A stretch of 39,340 bases of DNA from contig JAFZWD010000010.1 in assembly GCA_017617495.1 (NCBI GenBank), positions 1 through 39,340 of the forward strand. Reading direction: 5' to 3'. The DNA comes from Bacteroidales bacterium. Lineage in GTDB: Bacteria; Bacteroidota; Bacteroidia; Bacteroidales; UBA932. Shown piece by piece: positions 1-6,591 of this stretch. Both the position numbers and the translations under genes were made by a program. The stretch's first letter is position 1. Each line of letters starts with the position of its first letter. The notes beneath the pieces are model-generated. The model ran no database searches. It had not been told where the DNA came from and saw only the letters and a list, made by a program, of their open reading frames with translations.

Positions 1-2232
1 GATGAACATAATGAGCGCCGACACCAGCACGCTGTTTTTATAGGTGACCATCCGCTTGCGGCCGTAGGCGTATTCGTACATCAGCCCTTCGGTGATGAAT
101 ATGGTGTAGTCGTCGCCCTGCCCGAAGATGAATGTCGCCAGGATTATATTGACAATGTTGAAGGAAATGCCCATCAGCGACATGCTCCCCAAGATCCACA
201 GCCAGCTCACCGCCAGCGGCAGGAACGCCAGCAGTGCGGTTTCCACCCTTCGGAAGCTCAGCAGCAGGAAGATGAACACCACCAGCGAGCATATAGTCCC
301 TATGTAATCGAAGCTGCCCGACAGCACCTTCACCAACCCACCGGACACATCCTGCCCGCTGAACACCATCACATCGTTCCTCCCCTCCGGCACCTGAGGT
401 CTTTCTGCAGAGTACACTTTGTTTATAATGGCAACTCTTTGAGATTGCCGGTCGCCGCCGGCAATGACATATGTCCCGTCATAAACTTTCAGTACCGGCT
501 CAAAAAACTCTGCCGGTTGAACGAGATATTCCGTCGATACCAATCTTTCGAACGGTCCAAAAGCCCCGGCCGCAAAACCTTCGGCCTTTGCCTCCTTATG
601 TAGGTCGGCAATCAGCGTCGGATGAGCCGAAATAAAACTCCTCCACTTCTCCAATCTCCTCTCTTGTTCTTCTTTCGACGGCAATAAAATGCCTGGTCCT
701 TTTGTTGGCGCTTTTATTGTCTGTAGCAAACAATCATTTGCAACAAGCGCCCTCTCAAGGTCGGCCCCCTGGGCCACGGCAAACCACTCCTGCGCGTTCT
801 GGGTGCCGGCGAGCAGAGCCATATCCTCCCGCTGGGAAGCGGTCATGTAATTGATATGGTTCATGTCGGCATCGAAACGGATGCCGCGGCTGAACCACCC
901 CAGCACCAGGGTAATCGCCACGACGGCCAGCAGCAGCCAGGGGTTACGGATGCTGCGGTCCGGCAGGATCTCCCCGAGGTTCACCCTCATCGGCGTAGCC
1001 TCGTGGGCACGTGCGAACTGGGGCAGAAATATCAGCACAAAAAGAATCGTCCCCACCAGCATCAGGCCGCCGAAGAGACCGAAATCGCGCATCGCGGCAG
1101 CATCCAGCCACAGCAGGCAGAGGAACGCCGCCACGGTGGTGATGTTGCCCACCAGCAGGGGCTGCACCATCTCGCGCAGCACCTCCCGGACGGGCTTGCC
1201 CTCCTTGAGAATGTCCATGAAATGCAGCGGGTAATTCACTGCTATTCCGATAATTATGGACGCTATTCCGATGATTATTATGGAGATGCTCTGATGCACA
1301 ATCGCCACTGCGCCCAGCGCGAAAATCCAGCCGAAAGCCACCGAAACAAACACCCAGAGCAGGTCGGAGAATTTGCGGTAGGAGATAAAAAGAAGCAGCA
1401 GGATCAGCAGGGCCGCCAGCGAGATTGCCAGCACGCTGTCGCGCTTGATCTGGCTGGCATTGCTCACCGCGATGAGGGGCCCGCCGGTGGCCGAAACCCT
1501 GACCTCCGGCACCTCGTCCATAGTTGCCGCTGCCGCTTTGTCAATGAGATTCGATATCTCCGCATTCTTGCCGCTTTCGCTCATGCCGTAGGGCGAGGTC
1601 ATAAACGCCAGGCCGGTGCCGTCGGGGGTAAACACCACCCCGTCGCTCACCGACCAGCCCTCGGCCGAGGATGCTTCGCGAAGGCGCGCGGTCACACCGG
1701 CAAAGAGGCCCATCGGGTCCGCGCTCACCGCATCTGCCGTTATCTGCCCGGAGGGGAAAAGCAGCGCCTTGCGGGCGGAGGCAAGCTGATCGCGACGGGC
1801 TTCGGGGCTCGCCAGGATGGAATCGGCACGCGCGTAATCATCTTCCGTCAGGAAATAGGGGATGTTGGCGCGGAGGAAGTCCATCATCGCGAAAGCGCTC
1901 CCTTCGTCGGCAAAGAACTGGGTTTCGCTCACCAGGCCGGTGGTGTCGAGGGCTTCCCAGTTGCGCTCGAAGGCAGCCACCGCCTCGCCGATCGCGTAGA
2001 GGTCGTCGCCACGGAACAGCAGGATTATGTTATTCTTCTGCGAAAGCGCGTTGTAAACCTCGGAGTAGCGCTCGGTTTCGGGGTTGCTCGGCAGGAATTC
2101 CGAGATATCCTCGCCGTAGTGCAGGCCCTTCGCCAAAAATACCGCCCCCGCAACCAGCGCCAGCGCCAGAATCACACTCAACGCCCGGCGTTGCTGCAGG
2201 AAATCGAATATTTTTAGAAAAACCTTGGTCAT
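1..2232 (-). CDS. MMPL/RND-superfamily exporter, C-terminus beyond the window
   Basis: The minus-strand frame is open from the ATG at 2232 to the left edge (744 codons seen), so the C-terminus lies outside. After a short N-terminus (MTKVFLKIFDFLQQ) there is one membrane segment, a large soluble domain, then a cluster of membrane helices (IIIIGIASIIIGIAVNYPLH, then TTVAAFLCLLWL), a second soluble domain, and the start of a second helix cluster (FGQGDDYTIFITEGLMYEY). This two-fold layout is that of MMPL/RND exporters. Such exporters occur in aryl polyene clusters, where they are thought to move the lipid-linked product across the inner membrane. The gene is last seen in a long operon, 77 bases after the glycosyltransferase. 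A palindromic repeat at 441-468 is read in frame as YVIAGGDRQSQ between the soluble domain and the second helix cluster. Family call is firm; substrate is inferred from context. Confidence 0.88.
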   Translation of the reverse strand, partial: MTKVFLKIFDFLQQRRALSVILALALVAGAVFLAKGLHYGEDISEFLPSNPETERYSEVYNALSQKNNIILLFRGDDLYAIGEAVAAFERNWEALDTTGLVSETQFFADEGSAFAMMDFLRANIPYFLTEDDYARADSILASPEARRDQLASARKALLFPSGQITADAVSADPMGLFAGVTARLREASSAEGWSVSDGVVFTPDGTGLAFMTSPYGMSESGKNAEISNLIDKAAAATMDEVPEVRVSATGGPLIAVSNASQIKRDSVLAISLAALLILLLLFISYRKFSDLLWVFVSVAFGWIFALGAVAIVHQSISIIIIGIASIIIGIAVNYPLHFMDILKEGKPVREVLREMVQPLLVGNITTVAAFLCLLWLDAAAMRDFGLFGGLMLVGTILFVLIFLPQFARAHEATPMRVNLGEILPDRSIRNPWLLLAVVAITLVLGWFSRGIRFDADMNHINYMTASQREDMALLAGTQNAQEWFAVAQGADLERALVANDCLLQTIKAPTKGPGILLPSKEEQERRLEKWRSFISAHPTLIADLHKEAKAEGFAAGAFGPFERLVSTEYLVQPAEFFEPVLKVYDGTYVIAGGDRQSQRVAIINKVYSAERPQVPEGRNDVMVFSGQDVSGGLVKVLSGSFDYIGTICSLVVFIFLLLSFRRVETALLAFLPLAVSWLWILGSMSLMGISFNIVNIILATFIFGQGDDYTIFITEGLMYEYAYGRKRMVTYKNSVLVSALIMFI
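441..468. repeat. Palindromic element A, copy 1 (in the exporter gene)
   Basis: 28 bases with arms gattgccgg and ccggc(g)gcaatc-type symmetry; starts gagattgccggt and ends ccggcaatgac. Read in frame in the minus-strand gene as VIAGGDRQS. Identical over 28 bases to the copy at 3120-3147. Confidence 0.85.
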
Positions 2233-2233
2233 C

Positions 2234-2345
2234 GGCTGGCGGCTATCTTGTTGATTATCAGCGATTTGTTATAATCCTTCTGCGCTGTTTTTGGGGTAGA
2301 AGGAATAGCTTAATTTGTTGATTTGCTGCAAATTAGCCGCCAGCC
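2234..2345. repeat. 12-bp inverted repeat flanking the GT2/MMPL junction
   Basis: GGCTGGCGGCTA at 2234-2245 and TAGCCGCCAGCC at 2334-2345 are perfect reverse complements 88 bases apart. The right arm lies in the last codons of the glycosyltransferase and the left arm sits directly before the exporter start. They bracket the only sizeable gap inside an otherwise tightly packed operon. Confidence 0.7.
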
Positions 2346-3062
2346 AAATGTAAGGCCGCGGCGCGGCAGGCCGTAAACTAAAGCCAAAACGCAGAGCACC
2401 GTGTTGAGCAGGCTGATGCGGGCGAAGTCGGCGAAGGGGCGGAAGTGCGAAACGCGGTCCTCGGGGTAAAGCACCGTCACCGGCAGCTGCACGAAGCGGG
2501 CGCCGCGCCAGGCGCTGAAGACCAGCAGTTCCAGCTCCGCCTCGTAGCGCGAGGTGAGGAAGCGGATCGAGCGGATTTTGCGCAGGGGGTAGAGCCTGTA
2601 GCCGCACTGGGTATCGCGCAGGCGCACCCAGGTCTGGAGCGTGAACCAGAAGTTGCTGAAGCGGTTGGCGAAGGTGCTGCCGCCGGATTTGTTCTCGGCG
2701 GCGAGGTCTTCGCGGATGCCGACGATGAGCGCCCCGGGGTTCTGCCGTGCTGCCTCGAAGAAGGCCGGGAGGTCGGAGGGGAGATGCTGGCCGTCCGCGT
2801 CGATGGTTACCGCGGCGGAGTATCCCTGCCCGACGGCCAGGTCGAAGCCCGCCTTGAGGGCCGCCCCCTTGCCCTGGTTCTTGTGGCCGTTGATCGTGTC
2901 GATGCGGCCGGCGTATTTGCTCAGGATCGCGGCGGTGCCGTCGGTGCTGCCATCGTTCACCACTATCACGTTGCTGCTGTATTTAAGAACTTCGTCCAGC
3001 ACGCCCTTGAGCGTGCCGGCGTTGTTGTATGTCGGTATTATTACGCAGATGCTTTCACTCAT
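2310..3062 (-). CDS. Family 2 glycosyltransferase (dolichyl-phosphate-mannose-synthase-like)
   Basis: 250 residues beginning MSESICVIIPTYNNAGTL, a GT-A fold start. The nucleotide-binding VVNDGSTDGT motif is near residue 35 and the DXD-type metal site is in VTIDADGQHLPSDL near residue 85. QCGYRLYPLRKI near residue 155 is also typical of GT2 enzymes of the DPMS type. The C-terminus carries a hydrophobic stretch (LLNTVLCVLALVYGL), which may anchor the protein to the inner membrane. It overlaps the upstream dehydratase by 8 bases (ATGAGTGA), so translation is probably coupled. GT2 enzymes are standard members of aryl polyene clusters and presumably decorate the product or its lipid anchor; donor and acceptor are not visible from sequence. 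The reading frame after the stop stays open for a further 26 codons to the exporter start. Confidence 0.9.
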   Translation of the reverse strand: MSESICVIIPTYNNAGTLKGVLDEVLKYSSNVIVVNDGSTDGTAAILSKYAGRIDTINGHKNQGKGAALKAGFDLAVGQGYSAAVTIDADGQHLPSDLPAFFEAARQNPGALIVGIREDLAAENKSGGSTFANRFSNFWFTLQTWVRLRDTQCGYRLYPLRKIRSIRFLTSRYEAELELLVFSAWRGARFVQLPVTVLYPEDRVSHFRPFADFARISLLNTVLCVLALVYGLPRRGLTFGWRLICSKSTN

Positions 3063-3402
3063 ATCTCAATGTCTGCTTGCTGTAGATTGTTTCGGAATCC
3101 TTGACTAAAATTGTGGCTTGAGATTGCCGGTCGCCGCCGGCAATGACGTAGTCCAGCTCCTTCCCACCTTCCGGATACACCGGCGCGGTAAACTTAATAT
3201 TCGGCGCCCCTACCAGCCGGACCTTGCGGCCGAGCATGCGGCCGAGGAGTTCCACCCCGATGCGCACCAGAATCACCCCCGGGGTGATGGGCAGCTCCGG
3301 AAAGTGGGCCTTGTAGATGGTGTGCTCCGGGTTCAGCCGGATGCGGTAAACTCCTGAATCCGGGGTCTCTATGACGGTAAACAGCGATCCTTCGAGCTTC
3401 AT
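3055..3402 (-). CDS. Hotdog-fold 3-hydroxyacyl-ACP dehydratase (FabZ/ApeI-like)
   Basis: 115 residues. HTIYKAHFPELPITPGVILV is the FabZ/FabA-type active-site strand and central helix, with the conserved histidine in AHFP and the PG turn. It would dehydrate 3-hydroxyacyl-ACP during chain extension of the polyene, complementing the second dehydratase at 9248-9676. It is shorter than stand-alone FabZ. A palindromic repeat at 3120-3147, identical over 28 bases to the one in the exporter gene, is translated as DYVIAGGDRQSQ between the last two strands. It overlaps the upstream LolA-like gene by 4 bases (ATGA) and the downstream glycosyltransferase by 8. Confidence 0.85.
   Translation of the reverse strand: MKLEGSLFTVIETPDSGVYRIRLNPEHTIYKAHFPELPITPGVILVRIGVELLGRMLGRKVRLVGAPNIKFTAPVYPEGGKELDYVIAGGDRQSQATILVKDSETIYSKQTLRYE
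3120..3147. repeat. Palindromic element A, copy 2 (in the FabZ-like gene)
   Basis: Same 28 bases as copy 1. Translated as VIAGGDRQS in the hotdog dehydratase. Confidence 0.85.
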
Positions 3403-4046
3403 TGTATTTCGAACAGTTTTGCGGGAATGGCCGCGTTATACTTCTGGTTCTTCAGGGTGATTACGGTGCGGTCGCTGCCCTTTTCGAGCAGCTCGACTTT
3501 CTGCACCCGGTAGTCTTTGCCGAAATGCAGGCGCACCTTCCGGAACATCAACTGTATATCGTGGCGCGTGGGTATCAGATCCACGATAAGCACTCTGTTT
3601 TCGCGGGTAAGCGTCGCATCGAAGTCGGGAATATCTCCCAGGCCCTGGCCCAGCAGAATGTTGTTGCCGTCCGCCAGCTTGGAGATGCGGGAGAAAAGCC
3701 TGTCGGTCTTTATCTCCTTAACCTGCCGCTCCTTGCCCTGAAGCAGCACCTGAGTGCCGTCCATCACAAAAAGGAAGGGCTCCGGCGAGAGGTACTCCCA
3801 GCGCACATTCTTGCCGTCGAACCACATCTTGCCCTTGGACACCGGCTTGTCCGCCAGCATCGAGGAACTGCGCTCCTGCTCGAAGTCGCACTGCATGGTC
3901 CGGATGCTGCTGCACGCTTCGCGGATCAGCTCCAGATCGTCAGGAGATTGCCGGTCGAGGCCGGCAATGACGACAGTTGCGTCGTCACCCCGGACCTGAT
4001 CCGGGGTCCCAAGGCAAAAGAGCAATATGAAGAGGAGCCGTATCAT
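3399..4046 (-). CDS. LolA-like outer-membrane lipoprotein carrier protein
   Basis: 215 residues from the ATG at 4046, chosen because it overlaps the stop of the upstream gene as ATGA; a longer in-frame extension is only antisense to other genes. MIRLLFILLFCLG is a hydrophobic export signal. The mature part has LolA features: CDFEQERSSSMLADKPVSKG, a strand pair GKMWFDGKNVRWEYLSPEPF, and DRLFSRISKLADG. LolA-like proteins are found in aryl polyene clusters and are presumed to carry the lipid-linked product through the periplasm. The stretch just after the signal peptide core is encoded by two adjacent palindromic repeats (3944-3971 and 3984-4010), so the normal cleavage region has been replaced by repeat-encoded residues including VVIAGLDRQS. 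Confidence 0.85.
   Translation of the reverse strand: MIRLLFILLFCLGTPDQVRGDDATVVIAGLDRQSPDDLELIREACSSIRTMQCDFEQERSSSMLADKPVSKGKMWFDGKNVRWEYLSPEPFLFVMDGTQVLLQGKERQVKEIKTDRLFSRISKLADGNNILLGQGLGDIPDFDATLTRENRVLIVDLIPTRHDIQLMFRKVRLHFGKDYRVQKVELLEKGSDRTVITLKNQKYNAAIPAKLFEIQ
3944..4010. repeat. Composite of element A (3944-3971) and element B (3984-4010) in the LolA-like gene
   Basis: Element A reads VIAGLDRQS. Element B has arms ccccgga and tccgggg around a short centre and is read as LGTPDQVRGD. Together they encode most of the region between the signal peptide core and the first helix. Confidence 0.82.
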
Positions 4047-4393
4047 CTGGCCACTAGCACACACCCGGTTAAAATCAGCAACACACCCAGCCAGCGCACG
4101 AGCGAAATCTGCTCGTGGAAGATGAGCATCGCCGCAATCATACTGATGATATAGCTCAGGCTGAGCATAGGATAGGCCTGGCTGAAGGGCCAGTGCTTGA
4201 GGATGTAAACCCACATCACGGTACCCACCCCCATGCAGATGCCGGAGGCCAGCAGCCACCAGTTGGTGAGCAGGTCGCACCACCAGGCCCAGGTCCACTG
4301 CAGGCGGGAAAGGCGACCCGAAGCTATCTTCAGGAGCACCTGTCCGCCGCTGAAGAACACGGCCTGGATTATCGATAATATCAGCAGTTTCAT
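4043..4393 (-). CDS. Small four-helix DMT/SMR-type membrane protein
   Basis: 116 residues from the ATG at 4393, which overlaps the stop of the ketosynthase gene as ATGA. Four hydrophobic helices are visible: LILSIIQAVFFSGGQVLLKI, WWLLASGICMGVGTVMWVYI, AYPMLSLSYIISMIAAMLIF and LGVLLILTGCVLV. The length, the QVLLKIA motif in helix 1 and the E after helix 3 fit the EmrE/ArnE-ArnF side of the DMT superfamily. ArnE/F flip undecaprenyl-linked sugars, so a flippase role for a lipid-linked intermediate is a possibility suggested by the neighbouring GT2 gene. Drug efflux is the alternative. Context places it firmly in the polyene operon. Confidence 0.75.
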   Translation of the reverse strand: MKLLILSIIQAVFFSGGQVLLKIASGRLSRLQWTWAWWCDLLTNWWLLASGICMGVGTVMWVYILKHWPFSQAYPMLSLSYIISMIAAMLIFHEQISLVRWLGVLLILTGCVLVAR

Positions 4394-6282
4394 AAAGCTT
4401 TCAGTTTTACGGGGCCGCAGCACTCGTCTGCCTGACCGTTTGCGGCCAAACGTTCTATCGCGTTGTACAAATTCCGTGCGTCGAGCTCTCCGATGCCGTC
4501 GATTCCGGCAATCTCGCACAGTCCGTTCTCGTTTTCGGGCGTATTTGTGCACGGCACCGCCTCCAGCACCAGAGCCAACGAACCGTCGGGCACGGGATAG
4601 CCGGCAGTGTTGGGCGTGAGCTCGTCGTGGCAGCCGACCAGCGCCGTGCGGATTTTCCCGCTCTTTAGTTGCAGCCAGGCGTCCAGCAGTGCGGAAGCCA
4701 TCGAATCGGCCCCCTGCGAGTAGGTGCTGTTGTAGCCGTGGTCCTTGAGATGTATGGAGATGAGTGAGCCGGGAGTGTTGTGCGTGCTCTGCATGAAATC
4801 GGTCGGGCTCATCATTGTCTCGCCGCTTTCCAGCATCGCGGCGAGGAATTTTTCGCTGTTTTCCATGCAGCCAAGTCCGGTAGCAGTTATCACTGCGTCG
4901 GGGATGAGGCGCTCGCCGTCCTTCGAAGCAGCATCGAGCGCTTCCAGCGACGCGACCAGTGTGCGCTTCATCAGCGTGCCTAGCCTGCGGGCCTGCATAG
5001 GGTTAAGGAGATGCTTCCACTCGAAGTCGGCACCTTCCAGATAAACGGCCGAACGGACGACAATCTTAACCTCGGGTGAGGAAATTTCCTTGTCGGCAGT
5101 CTTGACGTCCGGCGCGGAAATTACCAGCGCCGAGTCGTTGCCGCCGAAGCCGAAGGAGTTGCAGAGAATATGGCGCGGGCTGCCGGCGACGGCTTCGGGC
5201 AGAGGCTGCACGCAGTCGGCATCGGGGTTCTGCCAGCCGATGTTGCCAGGGAGAAAACCCCGGCGGATAGCCTCGAGGCAGATAACCGTCTCAATGCCAC
5301 CGGAAGCACTTGTAGTGTGCCCTGTAAAGGATTTAGTGGACGAAACCGGCGGCATCGCATCGCCGAAAACACGCCGCAGCGCAGCACTTTCGGTGGCGTC
5401 GTTGTTGGGCGTGCCGGTGCCGTGGGCATTCACGTAGTCGATATCGGACGGCCTGAGGCCGGCCATCGCGAGCGCCTCGCTCATCGCGCGGAAAGCGCCT
5501 TCGCCCTCGGGGGAAGTCGCCGTCTGGTGGAACGCGTCGCAGGCATTGCCGTATCCGCTCACCAGGCCCAGAATCTCCGCTCCGCGCGCTTTGGCGTGCT
5601 CCTCGCTTTCGAGCACGACAAAGCCGGCGCCCTCGCCCAGGTTCAATCCGGCGCGGCCCGCGTCGAACGGACGGCATCGCTCCGAATCCAGAATCATCAG
5701 GGAATTGAAGCCGTTGAGATGGTAGCGCGTGAGGCTCTCGGACCCGCCCGCAAGCACCACATCCGCACGGCCGGCCTTAATCAGTTCGCTGCCGAAAACT
5801 ATCGCGTTTGCCGCGCTGGAGCATGCTGTGGAGATGGTTGTAACCTGCCCGAATATGCTGAAATATTCTGCAATGATGTCCGTGCAGCCGCCGCAGTCGT
5901 GGAGTTTTGTGTCGACGGTTGGGTAGGTGCGCTCGGTGATGTCCATGCCGCCCACGGTGGTGCCGTTGATAAGGACGGTTGCCTCGGAAGGGCAGGGGAT
6001 GGCTCCGTGGGTACAAAGGCCCGCCTGCTCCAGGGCCTCCTTGGCGGCGATTATGCCAAGGAGGGAAGTGCGGGGTACAGCGGTGGCGGCAGGGATGCCA
6101 AGGCGGGTTTTCATCTCCCCGTCGGAAAGATCGACCTCGCCGCAAGGCAGCTCCGAATGGACGGTCTGCAGATGCTTCAGGGGGCCGATTCCCGACCTAC
6201 CTTCAAGCAGCGAAGCGGCGGTCGCGGCCTTGTCCAGCCCAATCGCCGATACCACTCCGGCTCCTGTTATCGCTATACGCAT
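4390..6282 (-). CDS. Ketosynthase fused to a chain-length-factor-like domain
   Basis: 630 residues. Residues 1-390 are a FabF-type 3-ketoacyl-ACP synthase with an intact triad: Cys154 in TISTACSSAAN, His287 in VNAHGTGTPNND, His322 in KSFTGHTTSASG, and the glycine-rich NSFGFGGNDSALVIS end. From about residue 405 a second, incomplete ketosynthase-like domain follows, with SPTDFMQSTHNTPGS at 492-506, as in the Ketoacyl-synt_2 family that includes the chain-length-factor-like proteins of aryl polyene clusters. Condensing enzyme and putative length partner therefore sit on one polypeptide. It should extend the ACP-bound aryl starter with malonyl-ACP in the cytoplasm. It lies 35 bases after an ACP gene. 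No repeat insertion is seen in this gene. Confidence 0.9.
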   Translation of the reverse strand: MRIAITGAGVVSAIGLDKAATAASLLEGRSGIGPLKHLQTVHSELPCGEVDLSDGEMKTRLGIPAATAVPRTSLLGIIAAKEALEQAGLCTHGAIPCPSEATVLINGTTVGGMDITERTYPTVDTKLHDCGGCTDIIAEYFSIFGQVTTISTACSSAANAIVFGSELIKAGRADVVLAGGSESLTRYHLNGFNSLMILDSERCRPFDAGRAGLNLGEGAGFVVLESEEHAKARGAEILGLVSGYGNACDAFHQTATSPEGEGAFRAMSEALAMAGLRPSDIDYVNAHGTGTPNNDATESAALRRVFGDAMPPVSSTKSFTGHTTSASGGIETVICLEAIRRGFLPGNIGWQNPDADCVQPLPEAVAGSPRHILCNSFGFGGNDSALVISAPDVKTADKEISSPEVKIVVRSAVYLEGADFEWKHLLNPMQARRLGTLMKRTLVASLEALDAASKDGERLIPDAVITATGLGCMENSEKFLAAMLESGETMMSPTDFMQSTHNTPGSLISIHLKDHGYNSTYSQGADSMASALLDAWLQLKSGKIRTALVGCHDELTPNTAGYPVPDGSLALVLEAVPCTNTPENENGLCEIAGIDGIGELDARNLYNAIERLAANGQADECCGPVKLKAL

Positions 6283-6317
6283 AATGCCTTGTACGCTCTT
6301 CTGCCCGGCCCCGGTCG

Positions 6318-6581
6318 CTACTTTGTGCGGTTCTTTTCGATATGCTCCGCCATCGTGGCGACACTCTTGAATATCTCCTTGCCCTCGGCGGGATTCTTGA
6401 GCTTGATGCCGTAATCCCTTTCCAGCAGGAGGATGAACTCAAGGGCGTCGATGCTGTCCAGTCCGAGGCCTTCGCCGAAAAGGGGCGCTTCCGCGTCGAT
6501 GTCGGCGGGGGTCATGTCCGCAAGGTTGAGGGCCTTGATAATCTTTTCCTTTACTTCGAGAATGAGTTGTTCGTTTGCCAT
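6318..6581 (-). CDS. Acyl carrier protein (first of two)
   Basis: 87 residues with the phosphopantetheine attachment serine in GLGLDSIDALEFILLLE, four predicted helices and an acidic profile. It sits 10 bases after one ketosynthase gene and 35 before another, so it is probably the carrier on which the polyene chain is built. Its longer loop (EAPLFGEGLGLDS) distinguishes it from the second ACP at 10590-10835, and the two presumably carry different intermediates. Confidence 0.93.
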   Translation of the reverse strand: MANEQLILEVKEKIIKALNLADMTPADIDAEAPLFGEGLGLDSIDALEFILLLERDYGIKLKNPAEGKEIFKSVATMAEHIEKNRTK

Positions 6582-6591
6582 AATCTTGATA

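Noticed and set aside
856-2217. 453-codon open frame on the plus strand
   Set aside because: It is antisense to the exporter gene, has low-complexity His/Gln/Arg composition and no domain; the minus-strand frame encodes a clear MMPL protein.
4043-4552. Longer start for the small membrane protein
   Set aside because: The extra 53 residues are basic, antisense-like sequence overlapping the ketosynthase gene; the internal ATG overlaps the stop as ATGA and begins with a membrane helix.
5170-6414. 414-codon open frame on the plus strand
   Set aside because: It is antisense to the ketosynthase fusion and ACP genes and matches no protein pattern; a by-product of GC-rich codon use.
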